Origin: Photobacterium rosenbergii
GTDB lineage: Bacteria; Pseudomonadota; Gammaproteobacteria; Enterobacterales; Vibrionaceae
NCBI RefSeq assembly: GCF_003026455.1
Contig: NZ_PYMB01000030.1
Coordinates: forward strand, 1-45,794
Direction of reading: 5' to 3'
DNA length: 45,794 nt
Shown here: piece after piece, positions 1-6,667 of the stretch
Layout: each line of letters begins with the position of its first letter
Position numbering within the stretch: position 1 is the first letter of the stretch
The notes under the pieces: model-generated
Seen by the model: only the letters and a program-made list of their open reading frames with translations
Database searches by the model: none
Told to the model about the DNA's origin: nothing
Translations under genes and position numbers: made by a program

Positions 1-37
1 ATTTAAGTTATCGTGCTGAACACACGGTGATTTGAGT

Positions 38-114
38 GGAGCGGTAGTTCAGTTGGTTAGAATACCGGCCTGTCACGCCGGGGGTCGCGGGTTCGAGTCC
101 CGTCCGCTCCGCCA
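38..114 (+). tRNA. tRNA-Asp (anticodon GUC)
   Basis: A 77-nt cloverleaf with an encoded CCA end. The acceptor arms GGAGCGG and CCGCTCC pair fully, the D loop carries AGTTGGTTAGA, the anticodon GTC lies at 72-74, and the T arm contains GGTTCGAGTCC. It inserts aspartate at GAC/GAU codons. Its wobble G34 is a target of the Tgt/QueA queuosine pathway encoded at the other end of this window. A strong terminator follows 8 nt later, so this is the last gene of its transcript. Confidence 0.97.
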
Positions 115-122
115 CTTATACT

Positions 123-152
123 AAGCCCAAGCAGAAATGCTTGGGCTTTTTT
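123..152 (+). terminator. Rho-independent terminator of tRNA-Asp
   Basis: An 11-bp perfect stem (123-133 with 138-148), a GAAA tetraloop and a run of six T. It sits directly after the tRNA gene. Confidence 0.93.
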
Positions 153-177
153 ACGTTTAGCCTTCGGCAAAACGTAA
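151..177 (+). repeat. Second hairpin behind the tRNA terminator
   Basis: TTACGTTT (151-158) pairs perfectly with AAACGTAA (170-177). Inside, one A/A mismatch is followed by GCC pairing with GGC around a TTC loop. It starts in the T-tract of the preceding terminator and has no T-tract of its own, so a second terminator is unlikely. It could be an RNA-processing site or a palindromic repeat unit. Confidence 0.7.
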
Positions 178-210
178 GGTCCTAGGAGAAACTGGAACGG
201 GGTCCTAGGA
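178..210. repeat. Direct repeat GGTCCTAGGA, two copies
   Basis: The 10-mer GGTCCTAGGA occurs at 178-187 and 201-210 and is centred on the palindrome CCTAGG. The second copy reads GGGGTCCTAGGA. GGGTCCT is the reverse complement of the AGGACCC unit repeated nine times just downstream, so the two repeats are probably related. Confidence 0.8.
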
Positions 211-258
211 AAAGCAAAAGAAGAGCTTGATAGTTATTGAGTGAGCAGTGAATGCTGT

Positions 259-321
259 AGGACCCAGGACCCAGGACCCAGGACCCAGGACCCAGGACCC
301 AGGACCCAGGACCCAGGACCC
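259..321. repeat. Tandem heptamer array (AGGACCC)x9
   Basis: Nine uninterrupted perfect copies of the 7-mer AGGACCC, followed by a degenerate AGAACC. The array lies 84 bp upstream of the likely start of the SorC-family regulator. A 7-bp unit is not a multiple of three, so copy-number change would break any reading frame across it. It is most simply an intergenic minisatellite prone to slippage. Confidence 0.95.
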
Positions 322-405
322 AGAACCGCTTTTCCTTCCCCCCCATTACCCGCTAAAATACCTTTCAGATTAAACCTTATTCGTAACCCTATTTATATCA
401 AAGGT

Positions 406-1392
406 ATGGCTATGACAGCGCCCCAGAATGACACTACCCATGTAGACAGCGATCAGCTTACTGAGATTGCCATTGCCTATTACCAGGATGGGGCGACCCA
501 GGAAGAAATCTCCAAGATGTTCGGGATGTCTCGGGCCAAAGTCGGTCGCTTGCTCCGTCGGGCAAGGGATGAAGGGGTGGTGGAAATCACCGTGAAATAC
601 CACCCAGTGTTCAGTGAAAAGTTGGAGCAGCAGCTGGTCGAGCGCTTTAACTTGAAGCGTGCCTTAATTGCCTTGGATCAGCCTGATGACGAGAGCCAGC
701 GCCAGCAGGTTGCCAGCTTAGTGTCGAGCTACCTGTCATCGATTTTGACCGATGACATGGTGGTGACTGTTGGGCAGGGAAGAAATATTGCCTCGATCGC
801 TAGCCATGTTGGTGTCGTTCCCCACCGTAACTGCCGATTTGTATCGGGTATTGGTGGCACCCACCGTTCGGGTAATGCCATCAATGCCGACCATGTTTGC
901 CGTCTGCTCGCCAAGAAATATGACGGCATTAGTGAAACGCTTTATGCGCCAGCCTATGTCGAGGATATCAAGGTTAAAGAATCCTTTATGAAAAACGGTA
1001 CGGTCAAGGAGACTCTTGATCGCGCAAGGCGTGCAGATGTCGCTCTGGTGGGAGTGGGGGATATGAATGAAAACAGCCATATGGTTAAACTTGGTTGGTT
1101 TACGCCCCAGGAGATTGTCGAGGCGCGGATCCGAAAAGGTGTGGTAGGGGATATTGCCGGCTATGACTTTTTTGACAGCCAAGGTCGCCGTGCCGATACC
1201 ATGATGAGCGACCGGGTTATTGGCCTAAGCATGGAAGAGCTCAGGCATATTCCAACAGTGGTTGTTACTGCTGCCGAGAACAGTAAAGCATTGGCACTGC
1301 TGGGTGCACTACGCTCCGGTGTGGTTGATGTGTTGGCGACCAGCGTCAGCAATGCCCTGACCATTTTGAACCTCGATCAGCAGATGAAGTAA
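406..1392 (+). CDS. SorC/DeoR-family sugar-binding transcriptional regulator
   Basis: About 328 residues. An N-terminal helix-turn-helix (roughly residues 15-50; motif ATQEEISKMFGMSRAKVGRLL) precedes a SorC-type effector domain that resembles sugar-phosphate isomerases, with VTVGQGR, SGIGG and ADVALVGVGD segments. The family binds phosphorylated sugars and controls nearby sugar operons, but here the neighbours are a tRNA and mepA, so its target is not visible. The frame stays open back to a GTG at 241, but that stretch is translated heptamer repeat with no ribosome site. I chose ATG 406; ATG 412 (MTAPQN) also fits the AAAGG upstream. The ligand is unknown. Confidence 0.85.
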   Translation: MAMTAPQNDTTHVDSDQLTEIAIAYYQDGATQEEISKMFGMSRAKVGRLLRRARDEGVVEITVKYHPVFSEKLEQQLVERFNLKRALIALDQPDDESQRQQVASLVSSYLSSILTDDMVVTVGQGRNIASIASHVGVVPHRNCRFVSGIGGTHRSGNAINADHVCRLLAKKYDGISETLYAPAYVEDIKVKESFMKNGTVKETLDRARRADVALVGVGDMNENSHMVKLGWFTPQEIVEARIRKGVVGDIAGYDFFDSQGRRADTMMSDRVIGLSMEELRHIPTVVVTAAENSKALALLGALRSGVVDVLATSVSNALTILNLDQQMK

Positions 1393-1427
1393 CGATCGAG
1401 AGTCGGATAATAGATCCAAAATGATCA

Positions 1428-1450
1428 AACTGCCTGCGGGCAGCTTTTTT
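1428..1450 (+). terminator. Rho-independent terminator of the SorC-type regulator
   Basis: CTGCC (1430-1434) pairs with GGCAG (1439-1443), followed by CTTTTTT. It lies about 40 nt after the stop codon. Confidence 0.8.
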
Positions 1451-1508
1451 GTTGCTTGCTATGCTCAAAAGTATGCGGATAAAAAAGTGACAAAAGGATC
1501 AGGTAGGC

Positions 1509-2354
1509 ATGAGGTATTTTTTTGCCCTTCTGCTAGGGGTTGCGATAGGGTTGCCTGCTGCGGCAAGCCCGTGGGAAAAGGTGAAAGCGCCGTCAGTGGG
1601 TCAGTCTGAGTCGATTGGTACCTACAATAACGGTTGTCTGGCAGGGGCTGAGCCTTTGCCTTTGGAAGGGGAAGGCTATCAGGTGATGCGATCGCAGCGC
1701 GGTCGTTATTACGGCCACGAATCGATGATCCGTTTTCTCCATGATTTATCTAAGAGCGTCCATAAATTGGAACTAGGGCAGTTATTGGTTGGTGATATTG
1801 CTATGCCGAGGGGCGGACGTTTTTCATCGGGCCATAATAGTCATCAGACCGGACTCGATGCGGATATTTGGCTCAAATTGAGTGATGGTCCACTCAGCGA
1901 AGAAGAGTTGATTGATGTCCAGCCTTTGCCGATGGTCCACATCAAGCAATACAAAATAAACAAGAAAAACTGGGGGGATAAGCAAGCCTTGATGGTCCAA
2001 TTGGCCGCAGCGGATGAGCGGGTTGCCAGGATTTTTGTCCACCCGGTAATCAAAGAGCAACTGTGTCAGCGGGAGTGGAAAGATAGAGATTGGCTCCAGA
2101 AGGTCAGGCCGTGGTGGGGGCATTATTACCACTTCCATGTCAGGCTAAATTGCCCGGATGGCGACAGCAATTGTAAAGCGCAGCCCACACCACCACCGGG
2201 TGATGGTTGTGGGGCAGAGCTAGCATCTTGGAAGCCGCAACCCAAACCTAAAGCAAAGAAAGAAAAGGTCGCCAAGGTGAAGAAAAAGCCCAAACAAAAA
2301 CCGTTACCGCCAGCACAGTGCATGTTGTTGTTGCGCACACCAGCCACAGGTTAA
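1509..2354 (+). CDS. mepA: Penicillin-insensitive murein endopeptidase MepA
   Basis: 281 residues with a cleavable signal peptide (first ~19 residues, ending AAA-S), so it is periplasmic. MepA is a LAS-family zinc metallopeptidase that cuts D-Ala-meso-DAP cross-links in peptidoglycan during wall growth. The zinc site is visible: H112 and D119 in the SSGHNSHQTGLDAD segment, and the HFH pair at 208-210 in WWGHYYHFHVR. The C-terminal ~50 residues are rich in Lys and Pro, a likely wall-binding tail. AAAGGATCAGG lies upstream of the ATG. The gene converges on yfhL across a shared terminator. Confidence 0.95.
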   Translation: MRYFFALLLGVAIGLPAAASPWEKVKAPSVGQSESIGTYNNGCLAGAEPLPLEGEGYQVMRSQRGRYYGHESMIRFLHDLSKSVHKLELGQLLVGDIAMPRGGRFSSGHNSHQTGLDADIWLKLSDGPLSEEELIDVQPLPMVHIKQYKINKKNWGDKQALMVQLAAADERVARIFVHPVIKEQLCQREWKDRDWLQKVRPWWGHYYHFHVRLNCPDGDSNCKAQPTPPPGDGCGAELASWKPQPKPKAKKEKVAKVKKKPKQKPLPPAQCMLLLRTPATG

Positions 2355-2382
2355 TGCCACTGTAAGCCTAAAATACAGATAC

Positions 2383-2409
2383 AAAAAAAGCGCCTTTCGG
2401 CGCTTTTTC
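2383..2409. terminator. Bidirectional terminator between mepA and yfhL
   Basis: AAAAAGCGCC (2385-2394) pairs perfectly with GGCGCTTTTT (2399-2408) around TTTC. A and T runs on either side let it work for mepA on plus and yfhL on minus. Confidence 0.93.
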
Positions 2410-2411
2410 TT

Positions 2412-2666
2412 TTATGCCAATCCTTGAAGGGTGACAAACTTTTCGAACAGGGCTTCATCTGTCTCGACGTTGTCGGGATCGGTAATGATACAGTTGGTGA
2501 TCGGACACACCGACTGGCACGTCGGCTTGTCGTAGTGTCCCTTACACTCGGTACATTTGTCGGGGTCGATCTCATAGATTTCGGCCCCCATGGTGATCGC
2601 CTCGTTCGGACACTCGGGATCACACATGTCGCAGTTAATGCACTTAGTGGTAATAAGCAGTGCCAT
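2412..2666 (-). CDS. yfhL: YfhL-family 4Fe-4S dicluster ferredoxin
   Basis: 84 residues with two [4Fe-4S] motifs: CINCDMCDPECP near the N terminus, and a second set with an insert (CTECKGHYDKPTCQSVCP). It is a small cytoplasmic electron carrier. It starts 5 nt after the stop of the U32-family gene trhP on the same strand, so the two are almost certainly co-transcribed and perhaps translationally coupled. That suggests it feeds electrons to, or helps mature, the tRNA-hydroxylating enzyme. The partnership is inferred from position. Confidence 0.92.
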   Translation of the reverse strand: MALLITTKCINCDMCDPECPNEAITMGAEIYEIDPDKCTECKGHYDKPTCQSVCPITNCIITDPDNVETDEALFEKFVTLQGLA

Positions 2667-2671
2667 GGTGA

Positions 2672-4069
2672 TTACTTACCGTCTTTTGGTGCGTGTGGGT
2701 TACGGGTGTTCTCACCTGAGTTTAGATTACGCATCAGCAAGCCGTATTCCAGATCCATATCTTCTGGTACTGGGATAAATACGAAGTGGCCGTTACCCTT
2801 GGCGTCTGTTACTACTTCAGATTTGCGGTTTTCCATTGCTTCAAGGGTGAAGATAACGTTGCCCTGTGGTGTCATTAGCTCAAGGCTATCACCGACTACA
2901 AACTTGTTCTTCACTTCGACTTCAGCCAGATCACCACGGCGTTTGCCAGTGAACTCACCGACGAACTGCTGGCTGTCAGAGATTGAGTAGCCGTAGTCGT
3001 AGTTCTGGTAAGCATCATGGGTGTGGCGGCGTAGGAAGCCTTCGGTGTAACCACGGTGTGCCAGGCTCTCCAGGGTACCCATCAAGCTTTCGTCGAATGG
3101 CTTGCCAGCAACAGCGTCATCAATTGCTTTACGGTAAACCTGTGCAGTACGGGCACAGTAGTAGAACGACTTAGTACGGCCTTCGATTTTCAGCGAGTGA
3201 ACGCCCATCTTGGTTAAACGGTCTACGTGCTGGATAGCACGAAGATCTTTTGAGTTCATGATGTAGGTGCCGTGCTCGTCTTCGAACGCTGCCATCTTCT
3301 CTTCTGGACGGTGCGCTTCGCTTAGCAGTACGACTTCATCGGTTGGCTTGCCGCGGCCGATAGTCGTCTCAGGACGCTCGTCCTGTACTTCGATAGCCTG
3401 GGCATCGCTTGGGTTGAACTCTTCAACGATCTGGCCTGCATCGTTTTCAGTGCCTTTTTCCACTTTGTATTCCCAGCGACAGGCATTGGTGCAGGTACCC
3501 TGGTTAGGGTCACGCTTGTTGATGTAGCCAGATAGCAGGCAGCGGCCAGAGTAAGCCATGCAAAGTGCACCGTGGACGAAAACTTCCAGCTCGGTCTCAG
3601 GGCAGTGCTCGCGGATCTCTTCGATTTCTTCCAAAGAAAGTTCACGAGAAACGATCACACGCTCAACGCCGTTTGCAGCCCAGAACTTCACGGTAGCCCA
3701 GTTCACGGCGTTCGCCTGAACAGATAGGTGGATCGGCATTTCAGGGAAGTTCTCACGCACCATCATGATAAGACCTGGGTCAGACATGATCAGTGCATCT
3801 GGGCCCATTTCCACAACAGGCTTCAGATCGCGGATGAAGGTTTTCAGTTTAGAGTTATGTGGCTGAATGTTACATACCACGTAAAGCTTCTTGCCTTGGG
3901 CATGAGCTTCGTCGATACCGATTTTCAGGTTTTCGTGGTTGAACTCGTTGTTACGTACACGAAGACTGTAACGTGGTTGGCCGGCGTACACAGCATCTGC
4001 ACCGTAGGCAAACGCGTAGCGCATGTTTTTCAGGCTGCCCGCAGGCGATAACAATTCAGGTTTAAACAT
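2672..4069 (-). CDS. trhP: tRNA uridine 5-hydroxylation protein TrhP (YegQ), peptidase U32 family
   Basis: 465 residues, close to E. coli YegQ/TrhP (about 453) and much shorter than the rRNA-modifying paralogue RlhA (about 650). In E. coli TrhP makes 5-hydroxyuridine at wobble U34 of several tRNAs, in a process linked to prephenate and Fe-S clusters. The U32 signature is present near residue 170: EVFVHGALCMAYSGRCLLSG, followed by two more cysteines in GTCTNACRW, consistent with a four-Cys cluster site. AAGAG precedes the ATG. It is the first gene of a two-gene operon with the ferredoxin yfhL. Older annotations call it a collagenase-like protease, which is misleading. Confidence 0.93.
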   Translation of the reverse strand: MFKPELLSPAGSLKNMRYAFAYGADAVYAGQPRYSLRVRNNEFNHENLKIGIDEAHAQGKKLYVVCNIQPHNSKLKTFIRDLKPVVEMGPDALIMSDPGLIMMVRENFPEMPIHLSVQANAVNWATVKFWAANGVERVIVSRELSLEEIEEIREHCPETELEVFVHGALCMAYSGRCLLSGYINKRDPNQGTCTNACRWEYKVEKGTENDAGQIVEEFNPSDAQAIEVQDERPETTIGRGKPTDEVVLLSEAHRPEEKMAAFEDEHGTYIMNSKDLRAIQHVDRLTKMGVHSLKIEGRTKSFYYCARTAQVYRKAIDDAVAGKPFDESLMGTLESLAHRGYTEGFLRRHTHDAYQNYDYGYSISDSQQFVGEFTGKRRGDLAEVEVKNKFVVGDSLELMTPQGNVIFTLEAMENRKSEVVTDAKGNGHFVFIPVPEDMDLEYGLLMRNLNSGENTRNPHAPKDGK

Positions 4070-4287
4070 AGCTCTTATATTCCAGTGTCTGATTGCAAAT
4101 CAGGCCGTATCGCAGGGGGATACGGAGTTGAGGCGGGATTTTACTGTGATCTACCCCTCAATAGCAATGTTATTGCCGAATTAGGCAAACTTTCGTCACT
4201 GGTGAGTGTAAACGGCTGATAAGGCGGTTTTCCCTATAGGGAGTCACAGTGGGTTTTGTTGGTAATGCGGGGGTGTTAATAGGGAGG

Positions 4288-4315
4288 AAAAGTGGCACCC
4301 AAAGTGAGGTGCCAC
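4288..4315 (-). terminator. Rho-independent terminator of rdgC
   Basis: An 8-bp perfect stem GTGGCACC/GGTGCCAC (4292-4299, 4308-4315), followed on the minus strand by TTTTCC, just after the rdgC stop. The rest of the 4070-4333 spacer must hold the trhP promoter; I could not place it. Confidence 0.85.
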
Positions 4316-4333
4316 AACAGATAAGGTTACCGG

Positions 4334-5245
4334 TTAGGCTTTGGCTTCAAGGCCACCAAGTACTTCGAACAGGTTCGGCAAGAAGGCAGAGAATTCGCCA
4401 GCCATCAGCGATAGGTCAGCATCGATACGCAGGGCCATCTCGTCGCGGTCGATATCATCATTCTGCTCTTTTAGCTCATCAGAGAACTTTAAGCGCTTAA
4501 TGGACAGATCGTCTGCCAGTACGAAATCGATACGGTCCTGCCAGTTGATAGATAGCTTGGTCACTAGCTTGTCGGCTTCGATGTGAGCCATGATTTCATC
4601 GCTCGATAGGTCCTGCTGCTTACAGCGGATCACGCCACCATCTTCCAAGATAGCTTTTAGCTCGGCCTCTTCGCCAATGGTGAAACCGTTAGGCGAAGTG
4701 TTTGAGCGTACCCACTCGGTCATGGTCAGCTCGGCTGGTTTTTCTGGTGTTACCGGGATAACAGGCAGGCTACCGATAGATTTACGCAGCAGTGCCAGCA
4801 GATCTTCGGCTTTCTTGAAGCTACCTGCATCAACCAGTACATAGCCTTCTTTTGGCATGATCAGAGCGTAAGTCTGGCTTTTGCGACTGAAGGCGCGTGG
4901 TAGCAGGTCCATCACGATTTCATCTTTGATGGTGTCCTTTTCGCTTTTCTTAAGCTTACGGCCTTGCTCGGCTTCCTGGGCTTCAACTTTTTCGTTCAGT
5001 GTTTCTTTGATCACTGACGCTGGCAGCATCTTTTCTTCTTTGCGCGCACAAATCAGGATGTTGTCACCAATTACATGGGTAAACATGTCGCCGTGCTTAC
5101 CCAGTGCATGGACCCAACCAAATTTCTGCTGATCTTGGCTGCCACACGGGGTAAAGCGGAACTCTTCAAGTTGCTTCTCAAGTTGATCAGGATTGAGGTC
5201 GATCTCGCGGCTGAAGCGATAGGTAAGTACGTTTTTAAACCACAT
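4334..5245 (-). CDS. rdgC: Recombination-associated protein RdgC
   Basis: 303 residues from MWFKNV, exactly the E. coli length, with the conserved segments FTPCGSQD, ICARKEEK, LLPRAFSR, LLRKSLGS-like, TEWVRS and LEDGGVIR. RdgC is a ring-forming DNA-binding protein that restrains RecA on duplex DNA; it is nucleoid-associated. The frame stays open upstream to 5509, but that part overlaps the divergent sbcD gene and has no family similarity. An ATG at 5248 (MMWF) is an alternative start. It is divergent from the sbcDC nuclease genes, another recombination function. Confidence 0.95.
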   Translation of the reverse strand: MWFKNVLTYRFSREIDLNPDQLEKQLEEFRFTPCGSQDQQKFGWVHALGKHGDMFTHVIGDNILICARKEEKMLPASVIKETLNEKVEAQEAEQGRKLKKSEKDTIKDEIVMDLLPRAFSRKSQTYALIMPKEGYVLVDAGSFKKAEDLLALLRKSIGSLPVIPVTPEKPAELTMTEWVRSNTSPNGFTIGEEAELKAILEDGGVIRCKQQDLSSDEIMAHIEADKLVTKLSINWQDRIDFVLADDLSIKRLKFSDELKEQNDDIDRDEMALRIDADLSLMAGEFSAFLPNLFEVLGGLEAKA

Positions 5246-5398
5246 CATGGCTGTTACAAATCCTTGGTTGTGCATTTGGCTGTCAATCTTATTGCATTGG
5301 TTAGCTTTTGTCTTAAGTTTTCGTGCTCTGCTGCTTGGGCAAAACATAAAGTGCGGTACAATCCAAACAAGTGTTTCCATAACGGCATATCGACCGCA

Positions 5399-6643
5399 AT
5401 GAAGATCCTCCATACTTCCGACTGGCACCTGGGCCACCAGCTGCACGGCTATAACCGCGATTTCGAGCACCAGGCATTTCTTGACTGGCTGGCGCAGACC
5501 CTTGAGCAAGAGCAGGTCGATGCCCTGCTGGTTGCGGGTGATATTTTTGATACCGCCAATCCACCGGCCAGTGCCTGGCGGATGCTATACCGCTTCCTGG
5601 CAAGGATGGCGAAGAGTATGCCGGAGCTCAATGTAGTGATGATTGGTGGTAACCATGATTCGCCGAGCAAGCTTGATGCGCCGCATGAACTGCTGAGAGC
5701 CTTTGATTTGCATATCGTCGGTGGTATCCACCGCCAGGTCGATGGTGAGCTGGACACCGAGCGGATGTTGGTCCCGCTGACCAATAAAGCTGGTGAGCAA
5801 GCGGCATGGGTGTTGGCTGTCCCTTTCTTGCGTAGTGCTGACCTGCGTACCGAAGATCTCGATGAAGAAGACGATCGATTGATCAAAGGGGTGGAAACCC
5901 TCTACGGTGAGGTGACTGAGGCAGCGCGTCAGATCCAGACGCCGGATCAGGCCCTGATCGGTATGGGCCACGCTTATATGGCATCGGGCAAACTGTCGGA
6001 AATGTCAGAGCGCCGGGTACTCGGGGGTAACCAGCACGCGTTGCCTGCCTCTATTTTTGCCGATGATATGGCCTATGTGGCGTTAGGACACCTGCATTTG
6101 GCCCAGCGTGTGGCAAAGAAAGAGCAGGTTCGCTATAGCGGCTCCCCGCTGCCGCTGTCTATGTCCGAGCGAGGCTACAACCACCAGGTTGTCATGGTTG
6201 AGCTAGATGGTGCAGCAGTTTCCGGTATTGAGTCGGTTTCGGTGCCACGGGCCGTTGATATGCTCAAGGTACCATCATCACCGGGCCCGCTGGAGCAAGT
6301 GCTTGAAGAGCTCAAAGCGTTGGATGTCGATGAGCGCCCACGTGAGCAGCAACCATTTTTGGAAGTGCATATCCAGTTGGATAAACCGCAAGCCTTGTTG
6401 CGTGAAAAAGTGCTCGAAGCGCTTGAGGGTAAGGCTGTAAGGTTGGCCAAAATCACCCCACATTATCAGCAGCAACAAGCTCAGAATGGTCTTGGCCAGC
6501 GTCGTCTGTCAGATGTCACGCCCCAGCAGGTCTTTAGCTTGAGCTGGAGCCAGAAATACCAAGGCGAGCCGGATGAAGCCATGGCTGCAGCTTTCGAGAG
6601 CCTGTTGATTGCCGTGGAAGACAGCGATGCTGTTGAGTCGTAA
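5399..6643 (+). CDS. sbcD: Nuclease SbcCD subunit D
   Basis: 414 residues (E. coli 400). A metallophosphoesterase of the Mre11 family, the nuclease half of SbcCD that opens hairpins and cleaves protein-blocked DNA ends. Motifs in order: HTSDWHLGH at the N terminus, AGDIFD, GGNHDSP, then GHLH, the metal-binding set. The start ATG directly gives MKILHTSDWH; the frame continues upstream to 5075 only as a shadow antisense to rdgC. It lies 24 nt upstream of sbcC, in one operon. Confidence 0.96.
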   Translation: MKILHTSDWHLGHQLHGYNRDFEHQAFLDWLAQTLEQEQVDALLVAGDIFDTANPPASAWRMLYRFLARMAKSMPELNVVMIGGNHDSPSKLDAPHELLRAFDLHIVGGIHRQVDGELDTERMLVPLTNKAGEQAAWVLAVPFLRSADLRTEDLDEEDDRLIKGVETLYGEVTEAARQIQTPDQALIGMGHAYMASGKLSEMSERRVLGGNQHALPASIFADDMAYVALGHLHLAQRVAKKEQVRYSGSPLPLSMSERGYNHQVVMVELDGAAVSGIESVSVPRAVDMLKVPSSPGPLEQVLEELKALDVDERPREQQPFLEVHIQLDKPQALLREKVLEALEGKAVRLAKITPHYQQQQAQNGLGQRRLSDVTPQQVFSLSWSQKYQGEPDEAMAAAFESLLIAVEDSDAVES

Positions 6644-6667
6644 GCCAGAACAAGAAAGAGAATAACG

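Noticed and set aside
38..114. tRNA-Asp as an integration site for an island
   Set aside because: I saw no integrase and no second copy of the tRNA 3' end in the window.
259..321. CRISPR-like array
   Set aside because: The unit is 7 bp with no spacers; it is a plain tandem repeat.
241..405. Extended N terminus of the SorC-type regulator starting at GTG 241
   Set aside because: It has no ribosome site, is mostly translated heptamer repeat, and lacks similarity to the family; a start at 406 or 412 fits better.
736..1182. 148-codon minus-strand frame opposite the SorC-type gene
   Set aside because: It is fully antisense to a conserved coding region, with no ribosome site or recognisable domain.
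5075..5398. Longer sbcD starting inside rdgC
   Set aside because: The added part is antisense to the conserved rdgC N terminus; the family start MKILHTSDWH is at 5399.
5246..5509. Longer rdgC reaching into sbcD
   Set aside because: RdgC begins at MWFKNV with the exact E. coli length; the extension is antisense to sbcD.
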